A stretch of DNA of 64,000 bases from Dendrophyllia cribrosa (GCA_024195265.1 JAJLRJ010000008.1:26769432-26833431), one strand, 5' to 3'; shown: positions 1-11,088, counted from the first letter of the stretch. Made by a program: numbers and translations. The notes: generated by a model from the sequence alone, not told the origin.

Positions 1-65
1 TTCATGAATTTCATTTTCATATTTCATTTAAGATAGTTGAATGCTTCTTTTGACTTAATCATTTA

Positions 66-471
66 GGGGCCGATTACATGGCGAATTTCAGACCGGGCTG
101 AGATTTCAACCCGGTCAACCGCGCTGAAATTTCGTTGTGATTACATGACAAATTTCAGCCCGGGCTGAGATTTCAGCCCGGGCGCCAAGTTTGAAATTAC
201 GCGAGAAGATTGACAACGATAATCAAAATGGCGTCGAAGATTCGACTGCGCGTGCCCAAAGTCACTTTTCAGACCGGGCTGAAATTCTGATGCGATTACA
301 TGGCGAATTTCAGCCCGTTTGGCGGTTTCAGAAACCGGGCTGGAATTTTCAGCCCGGGCTGAAACTTTGTTCATGTAATCGCTAACATCATTTTATGAGG
401 ATTTATTTCGGAAGCCGGGCTGAAATCTCAGCCCGGTCAACCGGGCTGAAATTCGCCATGTAATCGGCCCC
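66..471. mobile_element. MITE with 26-bp TIRs and TTA target duplication
   Basis: The two ends are perfect 26-bp inverted copies beginning GGGGCCGATTACATGG, and the element is flanked by TTA at 63-65 and 472-474. A 3-bp TTA duplication is the hallmark of PIF/Harbinger-type elements. The interior is several inverted or direct copies of a short motif built around TTTCAGCCCGGGCTGA, and has no credible transposase, so this is a non-autonomous copy. The short open frames inside it are by-products of the repeats. Confidence 0.8.
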
Positions 472-480
472 TTAGATTGT

Positions 481-1710
481 AAGATTGTTAATTTTTGCAT
501 GTGTAGTAATTCCAAAAAATAAATACGAAGTTAAATAAAAATAAAATAAAATCATTAAAAAATCAAGTGATCTGCACAATGTACTGGTTTTGAAATTGCT
601 CGTTTTGGTAGCAAATTGATCGTGATTTTCAGAACGCGTGTTCGATAACCCAGCAACGACATTGCACGGTACTTACATGATAATATAGCATATTATAGTG
701 AGTTGAACCAGTCTGTTGATGATTCCAATCGTCTTGCTTTGTATGTGCACCACTTTGCTTGTATTGTACTCAAAAAACACCGCAGAAAGAGCCTTGCAAA
801 AGCCAGACATCTTGCTTGTGTAAGCAGTTGTGTAAAACCGGAACTGGAAAAGCCAGGGGCACTGGCTTGGTTACAAAGCTGGTTACTTGGTTACAAAGCT
901 GGTCGTTCTCAGGTCACGCAAAAATCACGCGCAGACGAGTGTTGATGAGTGAAAAGATCACGTGTTGCGTTTTATTGCCAAATATATCCAAAGAGGCGCT
1001 TTTTACCAGCAGGGTCGAGAGTAACTATTCTTGGTTTTCACATGTTTTAAATGTGTCACGCAATGCGTCACGCTATTTCAGATAAGCCGCGAAAATAAAC
1101 AAAATTGAATCAGCTGAAAGTTATTGTTTGCATTATAAGTGCTTATAAGCCGAGTTAATGGAGCTTATAGCAAATACAATATTTTTGGATGTGATTTTTG
1201 GTGTAATTAAGACTTTGAACTTTGTGCCCCTGAGTGGGGCACGAAAATGGCCGCTCCATACATTTCTTACTAAAAATATCTAATACTCGTTCGCCTATAA
1301 CTCTTGAACGAAATGCTTTTGCGCTTCAAAATTTGACCAAGATGTGTAGTTTTAAACTCTCTACAATTCCATAAACATTTTGGATTCGAAATCTATTTTT
1401 TAATGCTTCTGAATTTTGATATGACGTAAGTGAAAGCCAAGAATAGAGAGGGTCTGAATTGGGGTTTAGTGTTTAGTGTTATTTACCCATAATTTTTAGT
1501 GTTTGCTATTATATTGGCCAATATTTTAATGTTTACTGTTTCCTGAGAAAATAATGTTAAGTGTTTGAAGGGTTTTTCGTAAAACAAACATAGTCTTTTA
1601 GCAATGTAAATACTTATCTGCTCTGCGGAGAACGCTAATAAAATCACTCAATCGCCATGCCTGAACTTTGAACCTTTGCTCAAAGGGGCAGTAGTCTCTT
1701 TTTTCTACCT
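481..1710. other. Intergenic, no gene seen
   Basis: AT-rich sequence with no exon-like frame. Around 1460-1570 there is a low-complexity stretch with repeated TTAGTGTT words, and similar words recur near 3240-3340. Together they may be the two ends of a degraded element that encloses the Penelope fragment, but I could not establish boundaries. Confidence 0.5.
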
Positions 1711-1719
1711 ATGCGCAAC

Positions 1720-1794
1720 CAACCTCGTTCCCAGGACCTTTACCCTGGCTTGGGGGCCCCGCAAGCCAGGGTAAAGGTCCTGGGAACGAGGTTG
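1720..1794. mobile_element. 75-bp perfect-palindrome mini-MITE with 9-bp TSD
   Basis: Two perfect 33-bp arms (1720-1752 and 1762-1794), starting CAACCTCGTTCCCAGG, enclose a 9-bp loop. The element is flanked by a perfect 9-bp direct repeat ATGCGCAAC at 1711-1719 and 1795-1803. A 9-bp duplication fits a Mutator-like transposase acting in trans. Elements with similar CTCGT-CCCAG ends lie at 36934-36988 and 38405-38521. Confidence 0.85.
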
Positions 1795-2277
1795 ATGCGC
1801 AACAGTACTCTGGGAAAACTGGGGACCAATCTCGTAAATTCCTCCTGCCAGTATCACAGTTAGAGACTTATTCCTAAGATCATAGAATCGACAACATTGA
1901 GAATAACAGGTCTATTATATCTTAATTTTCATCTAAAAGGAGGCAGGCGCGTACTTGGGGTAACCCTATCCTAAAGCTGGACTAAAATGCTTTTAGCAAC
2001 GAGCCACAAGCAGCATTTGTGTTAGGCCTATCACCTAAAATAACGATGAGCAAATAGCATTAAATTCAAAGTCAACCACTGCTAAGAGAAATTTAGAAAG
2101 ATCCTTCCCTAATCTCTTACAAAAGGAGATATACTCGTTCGATCAAAACGATGAGGTCACGATCCACATTATCACGAGCTTGTGACTCGTGTTTGGTCTG
2201 GAAAAACTTCTCTCCAAACTCAAGGAACTGCGATGGGCACTGAGGTGGATCCAGGAAAGGGGTTGATGGGGTTGCAA

Positions 2278-2294
2278 CCCCCCCCCCCCCCCCT
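2278..2294. repeat. Poly-C tract (17)
   Basis: Uninterrupted run of 17 C. The surrounding 1.8-2.4 kb shows no gene. Confidence 0.9.
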
Positions 2295-2412
2295 TTGAGC
2301 AGCTATCGGAGTTTTAATTTGTTTGACTCTTCACAATTTTTTAAAGACAATTGTTTAAACACTAAACTAGTGAGCGGAACTCTGCGAACTGTAGTTGCAA
2401 AACTTGTTTATT

Positions 2413-2455
2413 CTCCTACGCGTTTCGTCTAACAGTCGTAGACTTCTTCAGGGAG
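2413..2455 (-). ncRNA. Hammerhead-ribozyme-like motif
   Basis: Read on the minus strand, the order is CUCC (one side of stem I), CUGAAGA (matches core CUGANGA), GUCUA, a 7-nt loop, UAGAC (perfect 5-bp stem II), GAAAC (core GAAA plus first base of stem III), a very short GCG stem III region, then GUA (a permitted NUH cleavage triplet) followed by GGAG, which pairs with CUCC. Small hammerheads with a tiny stem III are known from Penelope-like retroelements, and a Penelope-type RT relic lies 0.4 kb away, although on the opposite strand. Activity is not shown. Confidence 0.6.
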
Positions 2456-2838
2456 TTTTACAAACAAACACTACATGTTAATGCCTGTATTTAGGCTATT
2501 ACAGCGGCTATTTCGAGAAACACAGACCGCAAAGGTGCGGCCGGATTTACGAAAAAGGAACAGGCGAAGCTGTGAAATAGTTTACGCAGGGTGTGAGAGA
2601 GTGGGGGCCACGGTTTTAAATAAAATAAACGCTTCACAAACGCTTTTCGATTCTTCCGGGGGGGCATGGTCCCGGACCCCACTAGAAGCTCGCCATCAAC
2701 GCCGATGGCGTCGAAAGTTATTAAGGTGAGCAACCCTCCCTTTCAGGAATTCCTGGATCCGCCCCTGAGGCACAAAGATGGCTGTTGCGTTTGCAAACTT
2801 CTTTATGTCGGCGGTTGAAACTGAAATAATTGGACTAT

Positions 2839-3075
2839 GTAAAACCACTTGAGTGCAAAAAATACATTGACGACATATTTTCATTGTGGACTGTCGATAA
2901 AAAGGAGATTATAGAAGAGTTCATTGTCCTAGCAAACAGACACCACTCTACAATAAAATTCACGGCTGAAATCTCAGACAAAGAAATAACCTTTCTGGAG
3001 ACAACTGTCTTCAAAGGCGAGAGATTTAACAGAGAAGCAATCCTCGATATCCGCACACACTTTAAACCGACAGAC
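2839..3075 (+). pseudogene. Penelope-like element reverse transcriptase fragment
   Basis: An open frame of about 79 codons contains the RT catalytic motif in the form KKYIDDIFSLW, followed by blocks typical of Penelope-like RTs: LANRHHSTIKFTAEISD, then ITFLETTVFKGERF and LDIRTHFKPTD. Similarity stops abruptly after FKPTD at about 3075, where a full-length element would continue. No initiation codon or upstream RT blocks are present. This is a truncated, inactive relic. The family call rests on my recognition of the motif pattern. Confidence 0.8.
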
Positions 3076-4840
3076 TTTCCAGTGTTAAAGCGTTCTTGGT
3101 ATATAGTCGAAACATTTTCGGATTTCTCCTCAGAAATCTTCGGTAGTCTTCGGGAATCTTCGGAAATGATCGGAAACGTTCGAATGACCTTCGGGAAACT
3201 TTCCGACAATTTTGGAGCCGTTTTTGTTTCTATTGGATAAAATTTACTGTTACGGTGATTTTTTTTACTGTTAGTGTTAAAATGCCTAAAATTTAACCGT
3301 TTGATGTTACAGAGCCCAAAAATTAAGTGTTAAATGTTATTGAAGTATCCCCATTCAGACGATCTTTTATAGTTTCAACTCACAACAGGAAGACAAAGTT
3401 TCCAGGAAGCCGGGCCAGGAAGAAACTTGAGCTCTTCCACTTATTCAAGGAAGGGTAAAGTGCAAAATCGTAAGCAGAGGCATGCAGTTACTTACAAAAA
3501 ATGTTGGTTTAAAAAATAACTCTCGCTAGCCTCCATTAAAAGCTGCAAAAGGACCGAATAACTACGGAGAAAAAAAAACATGCATGTAATCAGTTCTTGG
3601 GTGTTAAATATTTTGGAAATCATTCTGCAAGGGCCAACATGTTTCCAGTTTTACAGTCAGCCTTGCTTGATTAGTTATTTCCTAATATATTTTAGGCTTG
3701 TTTTTGAAAGTTGTCACAGAAATTGAGATATTTTAATGCACAATCCACTGCTATTTAAAAAAAATAACCTTAGTTTTAAAATTGCTCTATTGAAATTTGA
3801 AAATCAGTTTTGTAGGCAACTCAGAAAATACTACCTGACATATAGTAACAAACAGATTGTCTTATACAAAGTTTTTTTTATGTTTTCCAAAACAATTTTA
3901 CGGGAAAATTCCACCATCTTGATATTTAGTTTTGTACTCTGAGTCAGTTCAAAATCAGTCACTTTAGGTCGAATTTCCCATTGGTTAATTATTAACCAGC
4001 CCCTTTAATTGAAATAAAGCCGTTTGTTATAAGCACAGTAACTTTCAACCAAATGGTTGGATGCCCATGGAGTCTTACTTTGTGCATAAATGATCCATCT
4101 AGAATATAAACCTCGGAGGGGGGCATTAATGCGAAAAATACAAAATAACAATAGTAAAACGGTTTAATTACGACAGTATAGTTCCAGAAAATGGACGTTT
4201 TCTTAGATTTATCTACTAAAGAATTACGTACTTTCATGATCCTGAAAATTTCAGAAAATTTGGCTAAAATGCAAGAGAGATTTGTGTTATTTTAGAAAAA
4301 CGGTCTTTAAGTTAAGACAATGGATTCTTCATCAATTATAGGTTGGGTGAGGGTAGGGGGTGATTGCATTCATTTAGCACGTGTTATAAACCTTAAAGAA
4401 TGTAAACAATAGTTGCTAGGGTCGTTGCTATGGGAAAAATTATATACCATTGTTCAGTTATCTTATAGGTCACTTGTTTAGTGCTGCAAAGTTAGTGAAA
4501 TTCTTTCAAAATGGGATTTTCTTTTGTTTTTACTGCTAAAGTTCATACATGAAGTTCATACCCCGTAAAAACCTTGAAAACCCCGTGAAAGCCACGGCCG
4601 ACAACTGACAATAAGCAACGGCGACTCTGTTCAAGCGCGCACAAGCAAGTTTTTTCTGTGCGTGTTTGTTTTGATTGACAACCAGTCAGACTGAATTTGA
4701 TTGGTCGATAACAGCGCGCGCTTTTCTCTCCATTGTTATGTCATAAATCAAAACATTTCATTCGAAAAGAGAATTGAGCAGGGTTAGACGTGTTTTTTGA
4801 GGCTCTTGAATTCTTTTAAGAAAAAAAACCTTTTAACGCT
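3076..4840. other. Intergenic, no gene seen
   Basis: AT-rich sequence with many stops in all frames and no exon-like conservation. The last 200 bases before 4845 would hold the promoter and 5' UTR of the coiled-coil gene. I see no TATA box that I would defend. Confidence 0.5.
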
Positions 4841-4844
4841 TAAA

Positions 4845-7130
4845 ATGGGACAAGCTTACAGCTCGTATAAGTCAAAGAGAAGAGAAAAAGCCGATCGTAA
4901 AAGGTTAGTGTTGTTATTTGATCAAATCGAGGCTTTATGTGTAAAAAAGAAACGCGCTTGTGCAACCTTTCTTTGGACATATTTTTGAAATTTGCGCGCA
5001 TAGCTGTTTCTTTTTATTGTAGCGCGTTTCACGATTGACTGTCAGGACATTTTTTGGTCCTCTTTGCGCCCTCTGGTCTCTGGATTGGGTTTTATACTTT
5101 GTTTTAACCAACCATTCGCAAATTAGCTCAAATTGCGCAAAATGCTTAGTTTACGAGCGCTTTCCCGCGCGGCGCACTTGCTAGCCTGCGAGCAAGCTCT
5201 CGGGTTCGGGGACGGGGAGTGGAGGAAGGCGGAGGGCCCCTTCCCTATCCCCGGATCCGAGAGCTTTGCTCGCAGGCTAGCAAGCAAGCGCGGGAAGGCG
5301 CTCGTAAAGCAAGCACGAGTCATAGCTTGTTTTGATTTTGCGCAATTTGCGACTGGTTGTTTGAAAAAAGGTATGAAAGAAAATTGTTCTGACACTTAAT
5401 CGTGAAACGTGCTACGAAAATAAAAGAAACAGAAATCGGCAGCCACCCTCAAGCCCGAGAGCTTGTTCGCAGGCTACGCACTTGCAAGATTTTGCCTTGT
5501 GTTCTTTGTGTTCATTGACTTCTTTTGGCGCGACAATTTTACTTTTGGGTTTACAGAAGTTATAAGAGTTCGACTCAGTCATCATTAATAATCATTGTTT
5601 AAGGTTTTTCAAGTTTTAGTGAATACATTTCTCTTCTAATCTAATTACACAGGCAGCAAAGAGAACAGTTAGAAGAAGCAATGGAATACATTTTTCATCT
5701 TCAGAAAGAACAAGAGCGCTTGACTGAGTAAGTAAATTAATGATGTATTCACCATTTAATTATTCTACAAAGTTGATAAATGGCCATCAGTTGCAACTAG
5801 TGAGAATGAGGAATGTTTGACACAAGGAACTGCACGCACAAAATAAATCTTTCCTTTGTAGAACTAGTTCACGTTACTTACAAGTTGTTTCTTACTTTCT
5901 AACAGACAACTTCAAGAGCTTTATACGTATTACCCAGACTTCAGATCAGAGCACAGAGATGGCATTGAGTGCAGAACCGCTGTAATGAAGGAAGAAGCTG
6001 AAGCGTTAGAGCGAAAGCTTTACCTCGAAGAAATTGCTCTCGATGTTACAGATAAGAGATGCGATTTTCTGGACAGGAATTTAAGGTGAGGCTCCATTTT
6101 GCTAGAATAGTTAGATAGAATAGCGTTGTTTGATAGAATAGCGTTGTGCTTTGGAGAGTTTTTGGAAGATCACAAAATTCAACAAACGCGACTTTCCATT
6201 TTTGTTTTTCGAAACGTTTTTTGAGACCAAATAGAGAATAACTTTAATGGCGGTAAAGACTTTCCGATCTGATTTTCGCACTGCGCTGACAAAAAAAGAC
6301 GGAGTAAGAAAACAAAGCGAAGACTTGAAATGTCAGCGTGTAAGTCACATACGTAATAAGAATAGCGTCCATTTAACAAAGGTAAACTGACGTAGGAATT
6401 TACAATTGGGATGGGACTGCACGAATATTGAAGCTGAGAGGTAGGGTTGATGACCGTTCACTAAATAAAGGGTGTCCGCTAACGCAAACTGAACACCGGC
6501 AATTCAACAATATTCCTGGACCCGGTTGTTCAAAAGGTGGATAGCGCTATCCACCGGATAAATCACTATCCAGAGGATAACACAAAGGATTTTGTTAATA
6601 CTTGTGCACTGGACAGTGATTTATCCGGTGGATAGCATAATCCACCTTTTAAACAACCGGGGCCTGGTCTACCAAACCTCTTCCTCCCTTTCCGCCTGAT
6701 TTAGGGAATGAAAGAGGGCACTGGGGCGAGAGAGCGTTTACTCTTCTCCAGATCCCTCTCCAGTGCATTAAATTTCCTTTCACTTGAGAGCCGTGTACTC
6801 TTACCAAGCTACTCTTAAATTTTCTACTTCTGTGATCGCTTATGATGGGTTACCTGTGAACCATGTTTACCTGTGAACCATTTTTTGTCTTTATACAAGA
6901 GCCATTACACGAGAATAATTCCCCTAAAACATGTTATGTCTTTGTTCTTTTGCAGTCTCCTTCAGCAGAACGAGGTTGATTTGGAGTATGAATGTTCAAG
7001 TGGACAGAGAAACTTGTCTGCATTAAAACTCAAACACGAGGCCTGTCAGTTCGGAGCGTATCAGAAAGCAAATCCTATTGAGAAGTGGACTGTTACCTCG
7101 CTTCCTAACCTGTACTTCGCATCATTTTAA
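4845..7130 (+). CDS. Small N-myristoylated coiled-coil protein, 162 aa (4 exons)
   Basis: Exons: 4845-4903, 5653-5727, 5906-6085 and 6956-7130. All introns are GT-AG, and the pieces join in frame (489 nt including TAA). The start is chosen at the ATG giving MGQAYSS, which fits the N-myristoylation pattern (Gly2, Ser6) and is followed by a basic stretch SKRREKADRKR, so membrane attachment is likely. Residues about 20-100 are rich in Q, E, L and K with heptad-like spacing (QQREQLEEAMEYIFHLQK, then a second Leu/Glu-rich helix with LERKLYLEEIAL), consistent with a coiled coil. The C-terminal 58 residues, ending in LPNLYFASF, form no recognised domain. I cannot name a family. The reality of the gene rests on four phase-compatible exons with good splice sites and a poly(A) signal downstream. 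Confidence 0.8.
5004..5432. mobile_element. Long inverted-repeat element in intron 1
   Basis: The two ends are imperfect inverted copies over well over 100 bp: outer block CTGTTTCTTTTTATTG, then GTTTCACGATT, CAAATT/GCGCAAAAT, TTTACGAGCGC and the inner block CTAGCCTGCGAGC. The centre is GC-rich. The whole span can fold into one long hairpin. The inner part (about 5179-5281) resembles the TAGCCTGCGAGC family also seen at 11089-11158, so a smaller element may sit inside a larger one. No target duplication could be fixed. Confidence 0.65.
6531..6661. mobile_element. 131-bp palindromic MITE in intron 3
   Basis: Inverted ends CCCGGTTGTTCAAAAGGTGG and its complement enclose a second inverted pair built from GGTGGATAGC and ATCCACCGGATAAATCACT. 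The element lies in the last intron of the coiled-coil gene. It has no coding capacity. The flanks share CCTGG, which is too weak to call a target duplication. Confidence 0.75.
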
Positions 7131-7247
7131 ACATAAAAAAACTGCGGATAAACATCAAATGTTTGGACTGAAAACTTGCTTTAAAAAAGTAAGATCCAAT
7201 CAGATTTCATCAGCAATTGTAAATATGTAAATAGCTGTAAATATGTA

Positions 7248-7274
7248 AATAAATTGTGTAAATAGTGTAATAAA
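7248..7274 (+). promoter_or_regulatory. Poly(A) signals of the coiled-coil gene
   Basis: Two AATAAA hexamers, at 7248-7253 and 7269-7274, lie about 120 and 140 bases after the stop codon. They are the most plausible 3' end of the four-exon gene. Confidence 0.6.
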
Positions 7275-7279
7275 TAGAA

Positions 7280-9050
7280 CGTTAATTAGCCATGATGTGT
7301 CATTGTGAGTTATGTATGGAGATGCGTCGTTATTAAATTTACCAAACGTTCTTTTAACCGATTATCCAATCACTTCATTCCCAAGGACACGGTTGTCAGA
7401 TATTTTACAAGCCGGTACTCCGCGGATAGACTACGAGTATCCCCTCATTTCTCTCAGGGACAGTCGTCTGGCGGACCAGGAAGCACTCGAAAATCGTCTC
7501 CTGCGAAGGTACGCGACGCGCGAGGCAAGACGATTTTCTTGCTCGCCGACGTAATTATCCGGCGTTCGAGTATCTCTGAGAGAACTGAAAAGCTACTCGT
7601 AAATGGTCTAGAACTCCGCACCACAAGCCTGCGTAGCGGGAGTCGGGGAGAGGGGAACTGAGGAGAGAGGGAAAGGACGCCTGCAATAAAGACCAACTTT
7701 TGTTCATTTCTGCGGACGCTGGCTGCCGCAAAATTCCGATTGGCTAATTTGCGCTGGACGGTATACATAGTAAATTCCCGCGTGTAGTCAGCCATGCGTA
7801 AAAGCGCGCCAGTTTCTGATTGGTGAACGTATTGACAGTTGACATAATTCGATTATCAGGAAATCGATGGGCGTAATGCGAATAGCCCGGTTCTTATAGC
7901 AGGCGTTCCTTCCCTTTTTCCCCTCTCCTTTTTTGAGCCCCATCCCCCCTCCCAATTTACACCTGCCAGGCAGGTTATGTCACCACTATCCAAAGGTCCA
8001 GTCCACATGAATGCGCTTTTGATCAGTTTATAATTTGTTTTTTGAAAACGGAAATTGATTAAAAAGGGCGTGGTTTTTATAAAATGTTTTCCGTCCACAT
8101 CTGACTGTTTGTGCAAGACAAAATTTATGTTAGCCACTTTCGCTGCTCATCGTTTTCGCTTCGTTACGCTGTGGTCAGAAGGCTTAACCGTATAAAAGTT
8201 ACCTTTTTCATATATTAAAGAACGATCGAAAAAGCAAATGCGTGAACGGAGGCCTGCTATAACTCACGCTACCTGGCAACCTTTTTGACAAAAGCGCAGA
8301 TCAACTACGATAACCGAAAAGTTTCAAAAGTAACGACCCTCGCTATTACTTTCAATTCGGACTTCGTAGCCTGCAACTATCACTACTTCCGGGAAATCGT
8401 TACTTTTGAAGAGTCGTTATTTCGGCAGGTCGGTAGTGTAGCAGCTCTATTGTTTAAGGCGTTGCGGCTGCTTGTGTTTTTAGAGCTAGGAGCCGTTGTT
8501 TTTGTTGTTTTGTTGTATTCTTCTCTCGAAGGGTATCGAACCAATGGTGTGAGACATTACGAGAGCTGCTTCATCACCCCGGCAGGTGGCACAAAAGAGT
8601 ACCATATACAGCTGGATTGGTTAATCTTTGCAAAATCAGTCCAGATAGATGTAAAAACAATAACATAAATTTTATCTAAACTGAAGGTCATTATTATAGG
8701 AATTTTCGAACAGATAAGTCTTTCCTTTGCAGTCTTAACCGCTCTATCTATTATTTACGTTATAAAAGACATCTGTAATGGGCTCTTTAGCGAGCGCTCT
8801 TAGATTGTATTGTGAGGCGCATGTGTAGGAGCGGTCCTGCGATCTTTCCGCAGGTCAGTCCGCTTTTGTTTCTTACAGAGCTTCAATTTATCTTTGATGT
8901 CGTTACGGAGGATCGTTACTTTTGGGGGTCGCTACTTTCGGGAATTACTAACAACCGTCAAATTTTACCCCTTTTTTTCGGCCGAGGGTCGCCGCTACTT
9001 TCAGGGGGTTCGTTACTTTATGAGGGTCGCTGTTAGTACCTGTTTTCTTC
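7280..9050. other. Intergenic, repeat-derived, no gene seen
   Basis: No exon-like frames with family similarity. At about 8325-9040 words of the type GTTACTTTCGG, and their complements, recur many times in both orientations, as in the 18187-20248 element, suggesting a degraded relative. A 127-codon open frame at 8285-8668 falls in this repeat and lacks recognisable domains. Confidence 0.5.
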
Positions 9051-9093
9051 AGCGAAAGTCATGCGAGCGTGGATCGCTCGCATGACTCTCGCT
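9051..9093. repeat. 43-bp hairpin
   Basis: Two 19-bp arms (AGCGAAAGTCATGCGAGCG and its near-perfect complement) are separated by 5 bases. No flanking duplication is visible. Confidence 0.8.
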
Positions 9094-9356
9094 GCACACA
9101 AATATCGCGCACGCGCACTTGTATTTCGCTAACTCGACTATCTCTTTAGAGAAAAGGGCATCGTGTGCTCGTAATCTATATGACAAACACTGAAGCTGGT
9201 AACTCAGACTAGAAAGCATCCATTCGTTACGCAGACTTTTTGCGCGTAGTGAGAGATTGGGTAAAAAAGGTCAGGGGTCTGCGTAGGAAACCCAGGAACG
9301 AACACAAACCAAGGCCTTACCTTTTTTGTATAGTTAACCTAATCGCAAACTTCTCC

Positions 9357-10244
9357 TACTGTCGAACCTCCTGTAAGCGACCACCCAAAATGTCAAGCCT
9401 AGGTGGTCGCTTACGGGAGGTGGTCGCTTACGAGAGTTCAGACCATATTGGGTCAAAATTTTGCCTTATTAGCATATGGTAACTGCAGAGACTTATCCCA
9501 TGTGCCAATGCCCATCTAAACGCATGTAATAACTTTTAGTAGTCACAAAAATATTTATTCAGAGTTTCATGGTTCGCTTCTGTTAATTTACCTAATAAGG
9601 TGAATGGAACAAGTCTCACGATAGTTACAAATTGAATCTTTAATGTTGTCTAAACGTTAAGGGGAACTGAACATGAACTAATAAGGATGGGATTGCTAGC
9701 TTTAAATTTGACAGCCCTTTTATATTACTGGTGATTTACATGTTAACAAGCGTAAAAAACTGTATATTAACCCTTTAACACCCAAATTTCCACCAAAAAG
9801 ACCCTTTCTCAGGCTACAAATACCATTTTATGGCCATTATCTAACCAAATTGAAGCCGAACAGTCATAAACATCGTTTACAACTCGGAAACTAAACCCTC
9901 CTACCATTTGTAGAAGAATTTGAGAATTTGAGTTCGGCATAGTTTTGAACGAGAAAAACAGGACTTGTCTTGAGGAATGCAATAATGTTACAACACCTGA
10001 TTATCCAATTTCCGCTCTGTTATCTGTCAAGTAGCTTCAAGTGGTCGCTTACAGGAGGTTAAAAACAAAAGTAAATTTCAAACTTTTAGCTCTAAAAGTG
10101 GTCGCGGTCGTTTACGAGAGGTGGTCGCTTACAAAAGGTTCCAAATATAGTGATTTGACTTGGAAACTTTTGGTATTTTGGAAAACTGGTCGCTGAGGAG
10201 AGGTGGTCGCTTACGAGATCGGTGGTCGCAACCGGAGGTTCGAG
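9357..10244. mobile_element. DNA-transposon relic with TCGAACCTCC ends
   Basis: The left end TCGAACCTCCTGTAAGCGAC is mirrored at the right end, which finishes GGAGGTTCGA. Subterminal copies of GTGGTCGCTTACGAGAGG lie just inside both ends (near 9400-9440 and 10090-10220). The structure resembles pogo/Tigger-like non-autonomous elements. No transposase frame remains. Confidence 0.65.
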
Positions 10245-10245
10245 G

Positions 10246-10650
10246 TAGGGTAGGTAGGTAAACTTTATTTATACACGGTGTCAATTCATAAAACATGCTC
10301 TTCCATCGAGCCGTGTTTTTTAACAACAATAGATTAAGTACTTTACTAATTTAAATTATCTAACTAAATTAATTATCTATATAAAATTGTATTAAAAACG
10401 ATAAAAACTATCCTTTATTAACTATCATTAAATTAGATAAAAATTAAATGCATGATTTAAAAGAGCTAAGAGTGGGCTGTATCTTAGCGCTCAAAGGTAA
10501 GCTGTTCCAGAGAACAGAACCGCGATATTGAAATATCGACTGTATTTCCTTCCGGTTACTTCTGTCTTTGAAGTTAGGAAATTAACAGGGGACGTCTGTA
10601 AGCAGGCTCGATAGCAGTCTTTCCCCTTCGTCTCACGCTACCCAAGTCTG
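10246..10650 (-). mobile_element. 5'-truncated LINE: RT C-terminus plus 3' tail
   Basis: On the minus strand a short frame (about 10530 down to 10450) ends FQYRGSVLWNSLPLSAK then IQPTLSSFKSCI and stop. This is the characteristic C-terminus of a non-LTR retrotransposon reverse transcriptase. A 200-base AT-rich 3' UTR with AATAAA follows, ending in a (TACC)n-type tail at 10246-10262. Upstream the frame is broken by stops or frameshifts, so this is a dead truncated copy. The tail abuts the right end of the 9357-10244 element. Confidence 0.75.
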
Positions 10651-10849
10651 AAGTGTCTAATTTTACCACTCCCTGATCCCCAACATCACGTGACACCCCG
10701 ACCCAGCCCCAGTGACATTATATATATTTCCCAAGTTTTTAATGATACTGTAATTTATGCGATAAATACTGGAGAATGTCATTGACGTTTTGCAAGAATA
10801 TTCAACATAGCAACATACAATTCCGACACGGCATTCACGTAAAACAGGC

Positions 10850-11023
10850 TTTACTTTAGTTTATTTTTCTTTAATAGTTAGCTATTTTTTTTTTTAAATT
10901 ATAGAAGATTAATTTACATACATAGTTTCATATCAAGTTGTAGTTTTATATTAAATTGTTAATGCCTGATGTATTTACCGTGTTTTTAAATAAAGATGAT
11001 GATGATGATGATGATGATGATGA
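10850..11023 (+). mobile_element. LINE 3' UTR with (GAT)n tail
   Basis: An AT-rich stretch ends in AATAAA (10989-10994) immediately followed by (GAT) repeats at 10995-11023. This arrangement is typical of the 3' end of non-LTR retrotransposons. No coding part is left. Together with the minus-strand LINE the two copies lie head to head. Confidence 0.55.
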
Positions 11024-11088
11024 CAACTGAGTCCCACTCTTGTACTTGTACAGACAGGAGTATGTGCCTTCTGATGTTTCTAGGACCG

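Noticed and set aside
8285..8668. 127-codon open frame with a hydrophobic middle
   Set aside because: It has no ATG start at its 5' end, no domain, and lies in a repeat with GTTACTTT words. No splice partners.
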